A DNA stretch of 64,000 bases from positions 2,930,248 to 2,994,247 of the forward strand of contig OY811978.1 in assembly GCA_963681505.1 (NCBI GenBank), in the 5' to 3' direction. Origin of the DNA: Eunapius fragilis (Eukaryota > Porifera > Demospongiae > Spongillida > Spongillidae). A program made the translations under genes and the position numbers. Of the stretch, positions 34,640-46,750 are shown piece after piece. A model generated the notes under the pieces. That model was not told the DNA's origin. It did no database searches and worked only from the letters and a program-made list of their open reading frames with translations. Within the stretch, counting starts at the first letter, position 1; each line of letters starts with the position of its first letter.

Positions 34640-35830
34640 GCAGATATGGCTTGATTTTGATGAGAGCCTATTTAATTCCTCACCACCAGAAATGCAGGTA
34701 TAATACTTTATATTCATTCGTCATACATAGCATGTTCTCACATTCAGAGCACGAAGGTGAACCTGAGGTTAATGATAATACTTCCAGTACTAATGATCAA
34801 TGTGATGCACAGGATGAAGAGCTAGTAAATGGTATGTTCATTTTGGATTGCATATTCAATTAAGCATATACCTGGCTAACTGCTTTTGATACCTTTTTGG
34901 GTGGACATGTACAGACATGAGAAAGTTTTGGTTGTGGCGCCTTTGATGCTCATTATTTGTGACAATCCACATGCCTCTCAACTGGTGAGCCATCTGGGTA
35001 GTGCAGCCAATAAGTTTTGCTGTATCTGTGAGGTACGTTGAAAAACCTTTGGATTATAGTACTTATGCATATTCCTAGGTTGACAAAGGTGTCCAAGATA
35101 GATGAAGGAAGAACACTTGAAAAATGTCTCGATCAGATTGCAGCTATTCGTTCTCAACCAACGGTACAGAGTGCTAAGGAAATGCAGACACTGTATGGCT
35201 TAAGAGCTACAGCTAATCCTATGTTGGAAATAAGAGTAAATCTTTACAGGTAAGTGGCTGAGACATTCTTGTTTATTTTTTAGATGTGAATCATTCAATA
35301 CAACAGTGAGAGCGCAGAATATATACAGCAACCGACTCTCACCTAGTTGTGATATCTGCCATCATTTTGCTGTACAGCGTTACCTGTGTGATACCCCATC
35401 GTCTGGCGATGTACGGTATGCTAAAACAAATAATAGCTGTATTGGAATATGAAATAATGTGTCTCTCATATTTAGATGTGGTGAAAAGAATGTATCTCTC
35501 TCCTATGATGCAACATTTCTTCAATAATGTTCCCATTGAAGAACTTATTGCAGGCAGAAGTATACATCATCCAGGAGCACTAAGGAAAGTGAGCACACCT
35601 ATCTGTACATACATAAGGTACATTTACATAATGATACATACAGCTGAAGTCCAAACATCCTCAAACATGTCAACCTTGGAATTGTACCCAACTACATGTA
35701 TTGAAGGACTTCAGAACGATCAAGGAATCAACACTCAGCTTCTGCAATGCCTACCTGAGGGTTATGTTAAGCTTTTGCTGGGATCATAGCACGTGATTCA
35801 GAACTAGTGAACGCAGGAGATTTTGTTGAA
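34640..35830 (+). pseudogene. TNP2-like transposase remnant
   Basis: Blocks in order: IWLDFDESLFNSSPPEM; HSEHEGEPEVNDNTSS (acidic); VAPLMLIICDNPHASQLVSH then LGSAANKFCCICE (about 34940-35035); EGRTLEKCLDQIAAIRSQPT followed by LYGLRATANPMLEIRVNLYR (to 35250); and VPIEELIAGRSIHHPGALRK further on. The DNPxAS...HLGSAANKFC block is the hallmark of TNP2-type transposase relatives in invertebrate genomes. Frames change between blocks and stops intervene, though some breaks look like introns (GT after CICE and NLYR). I call it decayed. Confidence 0.6.
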
Positions 35831-35876
35831 ACTGTCTCTAATCAGGTAAAGTCTAATGTGTTATGCAGATAGTGGC

Positions 35877-36110
35877 AGATAGGAGGTGTGATGATGGGGG
35901 AGGTAGGTGTGGTGATGGAGGTAGGGGGTGTGGTGATGGAGGTAGGGGTATGGTGATGGAGGTAGAGTATGTGATGATGGGGGGTAGGGTATGGTGACGG
36001 AGGATAGGGGGTGTGGTGATGTAGGGTAGGGGGTGAGGGGATGGAGGTAGGTGTGTGGTGATGGAGGTAGGGGTTTGGTGATGGAGGTAGGGTGTGTGGT
36101 GATGAAGGGT
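35877..36110. repeat. About 20-bp (GGTGTGGTGATGGAGGTAGG)n minisatellite
   Basis: Roughly ten irregular units. The minus-strand open frame rich in Pro, His and Thr is a product of the repeat. Confidence 0.9.
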
Positions 36111-36909
36111 ACTAGGAGGATGCATTTCGAAGTTTAGCAGTGGGCCCCAGTTATAGCCTTTTACCTTGGCGAGGGCACGCACTCACTGTAACGACACCCC
36201 TCCACGATCCACTGTTGTATGTTCACGTGATAAATGTCATTCCAGTACAGGTACTCACTATTCTTGGCTGCATGCCAGTTATGCTCTGGGCAATGCTTCT
36301 GTCTGCTGCAAGGCTGTGAAGATTACACCTTAAATGGACAGCCTGTGTTGAGTGACTACGAATGCCCATCGGTTTCTTTAACCAAGTACTGTGGATTGTA
36401 ACCAGGTGAAGCGTTCTGTGTCCTTTGTCCATGACTGCACGGATACTAGCACATTTGAAGAGAGGGATTTGTCCAGGAGGATTGAAAGGAAACTCACCAA
36501 TGGAAAGGCTCTACATTTGGTGTAATATGATGTACTGTTTAAACGTGTATTGTGTTTAATGCGTATTGTATTGTTTGTAACGTGTTTTGTTTCAACTTTG
36601 TATTATATTGCGAATGGACCCCTCGTGAATACATTAAGGGCTGGGAACGTGGTAAACATACGTAAATGCGTTCCGGCCTTCATCGGATACCACGTTGATT
36701 CATACCTGTACGCAGCCATATATCAGACTGATAACCATATTTGGTAACCCTCGTGTAATACTTGTATGAATCAATCTTACTCCATCTAATATGAATCAGC
36801 GATTCTGCAACAGGTCTACCAGGGTCTGGTAAACAGTCTGATTCAATATTGGGTGCAGGTTTGAAACAAGAAAAAACTTCTGGCTGTGTAGACTCAGTAC
36901 CTCACAAAA

Positions 36910-37490
36910 TGTTAATTTGTGCGATTTTCAGGATCTGATGACCACTGTACTGTGGAACACCACCACATCTTCTACCGCTAGTCAAGTAGAAGCCATGCAG
37001 CTTATAGGAAAACGTCGTGGGTGCGCTACCCAAAGCCAGCGCCAGGTGAGTTACTGTAAGCTTTGCTTGTCAGGAAATCTGAAAAAGATTATTGGGAAGT
37101 CATTCTAGTGGCGTTTTTTGGCTAGTAAGAACCGCTACGCTTCATCACCCGGTAAGCTTTTTTAAACTACGTCAACTAGGCCTAAGTGGTTGTGCGGTAC
37201 CATGTTTGTTCATAACCTTCTTAGACTGACCTTTACGACTGTTGGTCGACGTAACTTCAAGAACCGAATAATGGTGCTTTGTACTGTAGGCGGAAAAGTT
37301 GGTTTCCTGGTGTGTTCTTTTAATTTTGCTACATTCGTCTGAACAAGAGCGCTAAAAGGTAACGTTAAGTCGCTGGCTATAGTTGTTATCCTTTTCCTTC
37401 CACAGATGGTGTCCTGTGGGGTATCGCTTCGACAGCAGTGAAGAACGGTTTAGAAATCAGATGTTATCACGTACCGCTGAGGTAAAGCCA
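36910..37490 (+). other. Two possible exons of unknown origin
   Basis: One open block ends at a good donor (GTGAGT) at 37049 and reads DLMTTVLWNTTTSSTASQVE then AMQLIGKRRGCATQ. A second block after an acceptor near 37405 reads WCPVGYRFDSSEERFRNQML. I do not recognise either. They lie outside the CACTA-like ends but inside the possible 25842-37987 element. Confidence 0.25.
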
Positions 37491-37688
37491 TGTATCGATC
37501 AGTGCATGATGTCTCAGTATGCTTTTCTTTTTATAAACAGGTTTTGTCCCAGTTATCGTCAACTTTCTAAGCGTAGTGTTTCATACATGTATTTTGTAAC
37601 TTCGAATCAACAAATTAATTTTTAAAAATAACCTCTTCAAAATATAATTTAACTATTACCAATAACCTTGCACAGCTTACTTAACCGT

Positions 37689-37987
37689 TACGTCATACAA
37701 TAATTGTGGGTACACGGGTGTGTTGCTCGGTCTCGTACAAAATTGCACGTTCGCGCCCGATGAGGATCTCGAATTACGCATACAAATTATCCTCCGGGAC
37801 CGAGAAATCATTCGTATGAAATCGGTCCACTCACGATTTCGAGAGCACATGGCGCGCAAATTTCGGAAGCACGCTCTTCCGGGTGATATTGCGTGCTGTT
37901 ACGGGCCCGGAATCAAAGCCCTGAATTGCTGTGGACAAAAATCCCGCCACAAAACTTTAATATAAATAGGGTCTGGGTACGAGGCTA
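37689..37987. repeat. Possible right end of the old 12-kb TIR element
   Basis: Ends GGGTCTGGGTACGAGGCTA, the same terminal family as the RecQ element and the inverse of 25842. The following 9 bases (CGGTCTGGT) match the left flank at 7 of 9. An 81-codon open frame crosses this region but shows no recognisable family. Confidence 0.45.
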
Positions 37988-38346
37988 CGGTCTGGTCTAC
38001 AATTAGATCGTATTAACAAATTATCATTTTAAAATGATGCCTCATAATAATACAATGTTTATAAGCTGACCGCAGAACAAGCAAAACATTACAACGAACC
38101 CAAACACTGCACTCCCTTTCCTGGCATGTTCAATAGATGCGCACAATTGACATCCTACATTGAGTACCGTTTCATAAGGCTACGCGGCGCGTATTTAGGA
38201 GGGGGCGTTACTAAATTAGATGACGGTGACTGCGCTGAAAGGTAAGCATACAACAGCGATGATCTGGAGGCATGTGGCTTCAAGTATTTGCAAACCTGAT
38301 GTGCTGACGAATTTTCTATCGCCACAAACAAGCTGAGCGAATAGCA

Positions 38347-38523
38347 TGCACAGGGAAAAGTTTCGTGTTCCCATCCTTGGATTTTGATCTATGTTCCCAG
38401 GGTTTTCCCAGGTTAGCAGTTTTCTTTGCTAACCACATCTAAGGTACAATGTTGACACAAGCCATTCCACCCTGGGAATGTGGATCAAAATCCAAGGATG
38501 GAAACACTAAACATTTTCCTGTG
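38347..38523. repeat. Palindromic MITE-like repeat
   Basis: CACAGGGAAAAGTTTCGTGT and TCCATCCTTGGATTTTGATC-type sequence on the left recurs inverted on the right (GATCAAAATCCAAGGATGGA, then TTTTCCTGTG), with an inner TTAGCA/TGCTAA region. Confidence 0.7.
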
Positions 38524-38529
38524 ATGTGG

Positions 38530-39990
38530 TTTGTATGATTATAGGTATGGATTGCCACAACCAACAAGTTCCCCGAAGTACAGGGCAAAGAAGAGTATTT
38601 GTGCAAAGCATTCTCAGCTGAGCTGGAATAGCTTTTGACATCAACATATCTGGGGATGATGTCAACATTCACCCTGAGATGTTTTGCAAGGAATGTCAGC
38701 TCTCAATGCATAGAACCATCCGTGCCATTACAAAGGGAGTCCATTACAAATGTGCAGTGATCGTATTTGGACAGCAAAAACATACAGACCAAGAATGCAG
38801 GTAAACAGTACACATATGCTTTAGGTAAACAAACATATGACATCGTGGTGTTCAGTATGTGAACACTTCCATGCATGCTCAAGTGGACACATGAAGAGGT
38901 CAACAGGCCTACGATAGAGGTCGTCAGGCAGGCATCACGCCTAATTTACTAATAGCTCATCTTGAGAAGACTGCCCCTCCTCCAGTTGTTCTCTTATGTG
39001 AGCCTAGTCCACCTTTGGCAAGCATGAACAACCAGTTGATGTTAAAGGAGCTGAAGTGTGCATTGTGCTCCAACATCCTCTCACAGCCACTGGGTGGTGC
39101 ACAGATATGCGCCAAGTGCCTCCAGGAGTGGATAGCAGCATCTGGTGCTGTGAACTGTCCCTGCTGCTCAGAGGATGGTCCCTTGGTTTCCTCCCATGTC
39201 AGAAGAGCACCAGGTGCATGCATGTGATACTCCTGCTATCGGATGTTCTGGAACGTTGTACAGACTGCAGCAGGGATATTAAGGCTGGTGACTATGAAGG
39301 CATGACTGTGTACCATCACTTACACCTGAGGAGGAGAAGCAAGCAGCGGGATTGCTGAAGAGAACCATCTCTACCAGTCCTGAGAAGGCATCATATGACT
39401 TCGTTCCTATAGGAGGAACAGAGTGAATGTCATTGACTTGTACTGAGATTACACAATATCTACACTCACTTTAACCAATGACATTCATGCATGCTACCAG
39501 AGCTCACCAAGAAACCACAGCTGCCTGCTCGCAGACTATAAAATCTAGAAAATCCTAGGCATTGCCAGTGACGGAGTAGCATCTGCGCTTATCCAAAAAG
39601 AGGTCCTCATCCATAGCGATATCGATGAGGAGAGACGATCTTTGTTGGATAAGGCAGGAATCTTATCATCAATTGAGCTTGGGGCAGTTGAGATATTAGC
39701 GATTAAGACAGCACTTGCCATACCTTGGAATAAACTGAGGCTTCTGAGGCGGTATGTCACATCGTACACCAAAGGTATCAATTCTAACTCACTGCTATTT
39801 CAGGTGGCTCAAATCGTCAGACTGGTGAGGAAAGGATGTGCCACATTTCCAGCCAAATTGTTGGTGATAACCTCAAGGGAGAGATAGCCCCGTTTTCGTT
39901 ACAATTCCATCTGGTGGAGAGGAAAACAAAGGAGCTCCTTTGGTATACATTTCACATCTGGATAATGTCTTGGATGGGAATGAAAGGTAA
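38530..39990 (+). pseudogene. RAG1-N-terminus-like (N-RAG) pseudogene
   Basis: Blocks in order. FDINISGDDVNIHPEMFCKE followed by CQLSMHRTI (about 38635-38715) resembles the RAG1 zinc-binding region (HP-x-FC-xx-C-xxxMHR). A RING-like block, LKCALCSNILSQPL with ICAKCLQEWIAASGAVNCPC, lies at 39045-39170. Then come SDVLERCTDCSRDIKAGDYE, LTPEEEKQAAGLLKRTI, ILGIASDGVASALIQKEVLI and KTALAIPWNKLRLLRRYVTS (39560-39770), and finally GDNLKGEIAPFS. These match the order in invertebrate N-RAG-type transposon proteins as I recall them. Stops and frameshifts separate several blocks. The RAG1 catalytic core is not present. It is a relic, not an immune recombinase. Confidence 0.65.
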
Positions 39991-40939
39991 GACAATGAAA
40001 TGGTAAGACAGTGAAATACAAAGCTTGTCAAAACATGGTTGCTAAACTGGCAGGCTTACCTGGCATGAGGTTTATACCAGCCTATGAGATCTGGTTGCTT
40101 CCATTAAAGACCGCGTGCATAGTGAAAGGCACTCAGTATTGAGCCACAATTGGTAGCTGCCATTCCCCCCTCCAGCTATGAGAGTAAAGAATACTATAGC
40201 TGTGAAATTCAGTTCAAACTCAATCTATATACATATCAACATGAAGTCAAATCAAACTTCATTGAGCAAATATCCCCACCCCTAAAGACACAAAAATGGT
40301 GGATTTCCAAAGGCTTGAAAACTACTTCAGAAAATTCGTCACCATTAATGCGTACCAGAAAACGATAGTACACATTTAACGAACATTACCGTGATAGTTT
40401 TGGCATGTCCCATCTCGGTCACCGAGGGTCGCTATCATTTTTTGAACACACATGGTTGGTGTTCACCGTGCGTTAGTCAATAGCTTTCGAAGAACCAGAG
40501 CCGACAGTTCACAACTCCAGGCCACGTGATTCATGCCACAAGAGGGGTCAGAGGTGTTTGTCACTTCATATATTACATTCTCGCGTTGACGGTACGCTGG
40601 CAATCAGCATTTTGATTCAGAGCGAAGGTATCTTGAATTGCAAGCGCAACACAACCCATTGGAATCGAACACCCCAGTAAAGCAGTAATACTGCCTGAAA
40701 CTGCGGATATCGGTGCATATGTACAACTCGTCTTCGTATCTATTGCACTGTAAACTCACCGGATACTACAGGTGGCGACACACAGGTCGACACAATGGAA
40801 GTCATTGATATGCTAATTCATTCTGTGTGTAACTATTATATTTCAGTAAGGGTTATGCATTGATATGGCAATTGACAATTGCTACCAAAGATTCTTTACT
40901 AAAGGAGTAACTGGACAAAACATAGCTATGGTCTACCAG
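39991..40939. other. No gene recognised
   Basis: Short open frames only. It may include the decayed end of the N-RAG element, but no terminal repeat could be assigned. Confidence 0.45.
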
Positions 40940-41960
40940 CTTTGTGGTGGTTTCTGAAGCTTGTCCATCTTGCTCGTGCCATACCTCCTTCTTTCTCTCA
41001 ATCTGTTCTGCAGATGTTTGATCAAGATGTTCAAATCTTGTACAGGTGTGCATCCTTCCAATGTTGCATGGAAACAGGCCCAGCTGAGCCTCAGTCGTGG
41101 AGGCCTTGGTCTGCGTTCCATGTCACACCATGCACCGGCAGCTTTTATTGTATCACTGTGTGTTTCTCTGGCCTGGGTTCCGACTCTCATGCACATCTTC
41201 TCCAGGCAATATAGAGATGTTCAATTCATCAGTTCATCCTTCGGACATCATCCATATTAATGCTCTTTACTTGACAAGTTTCTTCCATAGAAGGCTCTTT
41301 CCTATATGTTGGACAATCTTTTATTCAATTTTCTCTTGGGTTCTCTGTCTGTTGCTGACAGAGCTCGTCTTTTATCAGCATCCTCCCCCACATGCTTCTT
41401 CATGGATGACGGTTTATTCCATCTGAAGGTCAAGGTTTGCACTTAGACCCCCCAGTTTTTCAGACAGCATTGAAGTGGTGGCTGTTCTCTTTGTGCCCTC
41501 TACCCAGATAAGATGTTGGATCCCCTGGGACATCATGCCACTACACGTAAGCGTGGTGGGGATGTGGTATTTTGCCACAACAAGTTGAGAGACATATTGG
41601 CTGAAACATGTAGGCAAGCCCATTTTAGTGTTCAAGTGGAAGCTGGTTGCAACCTCACTTTCATGAAGGGGAATGTGGGCAGAATGGCCTTAGGGTTGTT
41701 CTGCCTCATCAACATGGCACCCACCTGGGGGTCAACTTGCCCAACATCCTCTAGCCTCTGAAGTAGAAACCTGGCCTCAAACCTCTTTAATTATATCCAG
41801 GACAGCACTACAAAATTCAGCATCACCAATAGGTATTCCCATAGGCATAGACTTGGCTCAGTGCATCGTTCCCAGATAGTGCCATTTGCATGGCAAGTCT
41901 CTGGCTTAATCTGGAAAAGCATTCTTGCCCTTCACATCCCAACCACCATAGACATTAGCA
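40940..41960 (+). pseudogene. Non-LTR retroelement: RT end and downstream endonuclease-type domain
   Basis: Blocks WKQAQLSLSRGGLGLRSMSH then HAPAAFIVSL (41075-41160) are the post-catalytic part of a non-LTR reverse transcriptase. LDPLGHHATTRKRGGDVVFC then HNKLRDILAETCRQAHFSVQ (41510-41640) is the RGGDVxxRHNxLRD block of its downstream domain. Several frame changes and stops, and no 3' tail identified. The family is the same as in the fragments at 7590, 13390 and 58700. Confidence 0.6.
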
Positions 41961-42644
41961 GCTAGAGGAATGCACGTCCTGCCCAACCTTGAACACATCT
42001 CATCATTTTTGGCATGCTTTCAACCTCATCACATTCTGCATAGTTGCCTGAAGCCAAACTCATTTAAAGTTTGAGATCTGTATTTGACTTTGAGGTCAAA
42101 TGCTGCAGGGTGTGAGAGGGACCAGTTTGGCACCTGTACATACGCTGGACTAGAGAAGTCTAGGCCTGGACCTTTCTCCAGTTGAGGACATAGACAGGCT
42201 TTAAGAGCAAATTGGTAAAACAGTCTCTAAGCTTATTGTGGTGCTGTGCGATCGTGTCACCTCCAGGCCGACGTGTAAGGGCATGGTTACCATCTAGATC
42301 AAAAGTGCTTGAACAAAGAGGACATTTATTGTCAGCTGAGGAGACAGGTATACCTAGCCACCATTTTAAAAGGACATGAATCTTTTAAGGCTCTAAAGCT
42401 AAGTCCCTATGTATTGTGGGACTAGCATCTGCATTTGTAGATTTCACAGTAACAATGAAATATTAGAAAAAGTTCTGCCTATCTGCCTTGGCCTGGCACA
42501 TGATTTATTTTTGCAACCACTGAGAAAGATGACAAGTGTAATCCATCCGCCCTCAATTTGTCAAATAACCAAAATATTAATGTAATCTAACTGCAATAAA
42601 ACACAACCAGATAGCTATTAACTGAAACTACTGTAATGTCTCCT

Positions 42645-45600
42645 TCAAATGTACTTAATAAAAAGAACAGCTGCTCCAATGCACACCACAAGGTTTTCAA
42701 ACACTCCAGCCAATGCCACTGAAAGAAAATGATTAACATGTAAAGGCCAACATAATGCACTCCACGGTGTTCTTTAAATTACAATTAAAAACCTTGGCAT
42801 TTTGAATTCGTTTTTAACAACATATGCCTTTTCAATCTACATGTATGTAATCCGACAATATAAAATAAACTACAGTGAAACAGCACACTAGCTCTAAAAA
42901 TATTCCTGCTGTGGTTCTTAATGTGTTGTCAGTTATGCCTGAGGCTGGTTAGCAAGCTGCTCTAGTTCTAGGGTTATCTAATGCTTGGGAAGTTGACAAG
43001 GCAGATAACCACACCACCTGCGAGCCTGTGGTCCCTCTTCCCCTGGCCTTATACATCCCAGACCATATGTATGGAATGAAAAAAAAAAACACTCAAGAAC
43101 TTCAACACCATCTTAATCACTGATGGCCCCTATGGTGGACATACATGGTTCCTCACATATCAACCTAGGCTAACATGTTAACCATCAATTAATCTATTGA
43201 GATATGAGATAAAAAGCAAAACTGACAATGTCTACATTTAGTCTACGCCTACAACTATCTGTCAATACACACTGAAAATAAAATTGCACCACATGACTAT
43301 TTACTCAGTGGTATCGAATTTTGCACACATAGGACAATTAAAACAAAATAGTGAAAGCTCTTAGACTTGGAACATAGCTGGTCAACATATTTTCGTATTG
43401 AATATCATGATTGGCTTGAAATAAGTGCTGGCAATGGCAATAATTTATAATTCACACAACACAAAACACTAAAAGGTATTTATACACGCATGCAATGCAT
43501 CATACCTGCAGCAGATGTGGTAGCTGATGTGGGAGCAGCTATAGATAGGTAAGCGGTTGCAGCATTTTATGTGAATTGTTATGGATGATATGTCCAACAA
43601 ATCATTTACAATTGCAAATGCTTCGTTGAAACATTATTAAACAATCATATCTGTGTGGTTAGCTATGAACACTTATTTGTCCAGTTACTCAAAGGCTGCA
43701 CAGATATGAATCATTACTGAATGATCAAGTAACTGGATGTTCCAAGGAAACATAGATTTTAATAATAACTTGTGCTATTCACAACAGAAAACGTAATAAA
43801 AACATTGCATTCGATAAATTTGGCATGTTTCATTCACTGACACTTGTTTCCATACTTCGCTTGCAATCCTATATCTACCCAACTTTTGTTTGATGGATTT
43901 GTATTCATGAACTGAAATTACTTTTTTGTTTACAAACATAGCTGCTGTACTAATCTTCTATACCTTTACTGTACAGTAGTATGTAAGTCATGCATAACAG
44001 ATACAAATAGGTCTGCTGTCTCTTCGGTGAAGCTTCATATACAAAAGCCCTCTTTGCTGTGCTCTTTGAGACTGTAGGTATGGCTTAACATTTGTAGGTG
44101 AATTTGTATATATTTTGTTTACTGAGCCCATGGAATATTATGGTGTTCATCTATCTGACCCCTAAGGATAACTTCTAATGCAATTGCAAATGGTACCATT
44201 TGCATTCTTCTAGCTTGAGTTCTGCTTGATGACAAGGAGAAAAATGAAACTGAAAAATGGGCACAAGCAATTTTGTTCTTTAGAAGTGAGGGGTTTTATG
44301 AAGACCACCAAAATCAGTCATTTTGCGACATCAAGAGTGGCTGGATGGCAGTTGTTCAGACCTTAGTTACATACTGATAAATAAGATGTTTCTAACTGGC
44401 ATAGTATTACTGCCATGCGTACCTTAGAACAAGAGCCACAAATCTGAGACTTCCTTCCTCTAGTGGTCTAAGCCCCACTTGCTTAATCAACACACGGCAA
44501 CCATCTAATTAACAAACATGTCAATACGACACTTCAGGATGATCACACCTCAAGTTTTTTAACATTGAATTTTTAAAAGGACTCACATGTAGCATTTGTG
44601 TCAAAAAAATCATGGTGAACATGCAAGACTAACGTAGTACATCACGTACCATTGACATTCAGGGTGGCAGTATATATATAGGGCTGCATGATAGTGCTGG
44701 TTATGTTCACAGTGTAGACCCCTGCATCGCTGGTTGTAAGAGATGGAAAATAGAGGGATGCCACACCAGTGTCCCCAACAGGTGAGAATGTTGTTCCACT
44801 AGTCAGGAGAGTGCTTCCCTTGTACCATGTGATGATAGGTAGTGGATTGGCAACAATGCTCACATTTAGGTAGAAGGATTGGGATGCAATCTGAGTTATT
44901 GTTGCCCCAGATACGAACTGTGGTGTAGGCTCCAGATCTGCAAGGACATAAAATGTATGGAACCTCATGCAAACATTGCAAGGACTCATAAACAAGCTCT
45001 GATTGTGTACAAAGCACAGAAACAAACTATGGGACAGTTCTTGTTACTTGAAGGATATTAACCATGTACTATGTATGTTATGTTAACTTTGATGTAACTG
45101 TAACAAGGATAACAAGTAAATTTATAACTATGAAATCACTGAATCGAATTGCATACGTGCAATTGTTGAATTCATGTAAGGAGAATAGCAATTTTTGGGG
45201 TATAAGAATTGGTGGCAAAGGTAGTGTAGTAAAGGAAGGGAAAAAGGTTTTTGAGAAAGGAAATTCCCATATTTTGCAACTTGCTCTGTTACATTTAAAT
45301 GTGCTAATATAAAATTTCCTTTCCCAAAAACCTTTTTTTACACCACCTTTGCTCCAATTCCTATATCCCACTAACTTACTCATTGGAAAATGTTCTTCTT
45401 TACATGTTTCCTCCATTAAAAAAAAAATTATCGATGATAACAATGTGTGTCTTAACAAAATACTGGTAAGTGTTGACAAGTGAGAGTCAGATTACAACGC
45501 AGTCTGTTTGAAGGTAGTTGTGTTTCTGGATCAGCACTATAGCTATTGCGTACAGCAGCTCACTATTTTTCGGCGGCGTTCTCTCTGTAACGAGTGCAGG

Positions 45601-46719
45601 CTTTTGATTTGTACACTTCTGGTTATCTATCTTTAAATACTTGCTCTCAAAGTTTTTTTGGTTCTATACTTTTGTTGACAAGGTTAATTTAATAACATAT
45701 TGTATGCAATGTCATGGTTATGTTAAACATTTAAATAGAAATACGGTGCCAGTAGTCACTGTAACAGCCAACTAGTTTATCAGCTGACATTTCGAAAAGA
45801 AGGTAATTCACCATCAACGCCATACGCACTGCTGACCATTGAAGGTAAAATGCAGAATCATTAGACGTTTTTTGATACAAACAGCATCATTAGAAATTGA
45901 TTTTATCGCGAGTTATACAAAAATAAAGGAAGCAGAACATGAAGAACAATGGGAGCAGGTATGAGGGTGAGCTATATGGGGAGGACATAGAGAACAATGA
46001 GACCAGGTACGAGGGAGGGTGAGCTATATGGGGAGGACATAGAGAACAATGAGACCAGGTACGAGGGAGGGTGAGCTATATGGGGAGGACATGGTAAACA
46101 ATGGGAGCAGGTATGAGGGTGAGCTACTCACATTTTAGTTCTCTAAACTGTATGTTTTCGTGGAGTCAACCAGCGCAAAACAATTCGTTTGTAACTCCTC
46201 ATTTGATTCCTACTATTATGATAAATCCACACTGTCCATTCAACGGTAGTCTCACCTTAATGATATTCACGACCCAGGTCAATTCCTATTAAGTTGCATG
46301 CATTGCATAATTTGAGTTCATTATTAATAGCTGACATTGAGTGTATTACTTAGCATTAGTTCAATATTGTACATCTGTCGGAACTATGTAGATGAGACCT
46401 AGATATTTTCTGTAAATAGCATGTTTCACGAAGTCTGGCAAACACGAAACAATCTGAACCTGCGGCAGCAGGTTCAATATAGGATTGATTGAAGGTTGAT
46501 GAATGTCATTAAAAAAACGTAACTCGCGTCTAGAGGAACAACGGAGAAACGGATCGCTTATCTCTTTGTTGCAGCGGAATGAGAGCACAAAGATCTACAG
46601 TTCTACGTTTGTTCCGTGTCATAAAACGGTGTGGTTATAAAGAAACTAACAAATTCCTGTTTCTCGTGCCCAGTCCTAAAATAATTCTTGATCGTCGTCT
46701 TCTTCTTCTTCTTCTTCTT

Positions 46720-46750
<31 letters not shown>

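Larger units (their letters stand above)
27887..36888. mobile_element. Decayed TNP2/CACTA-like element, host of the nested insertion
   Basis: Bounded by CACAGCCAGAAGTT at 27887 and its inverse AACTTCTGGCTGTG ending at 36888, each flanked by TA. Just inside both ends lie many direct and inverted short copies of a GATTCAAACTG/CAGTTTGAATC type motif (27905-28115 and 36765-36870), as in subterminal repeats of CACTA elements. The interior holds TNP2-like coding remnants at 34650-35830. Removing the 5.3-kb nested element and the 0.2-kb MITE leaves about 3.5 kb. The boundaries are inferred and the short target duplication is weak evidence. Confidence 0.45.

Noticed and set aside
38530..39227. A functional RAG1-like recombinase gene
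   Set aside because: Only N-terminal-type zinc blocks are present; stops and frameshifts interrupt them and the catalytic core is absent.
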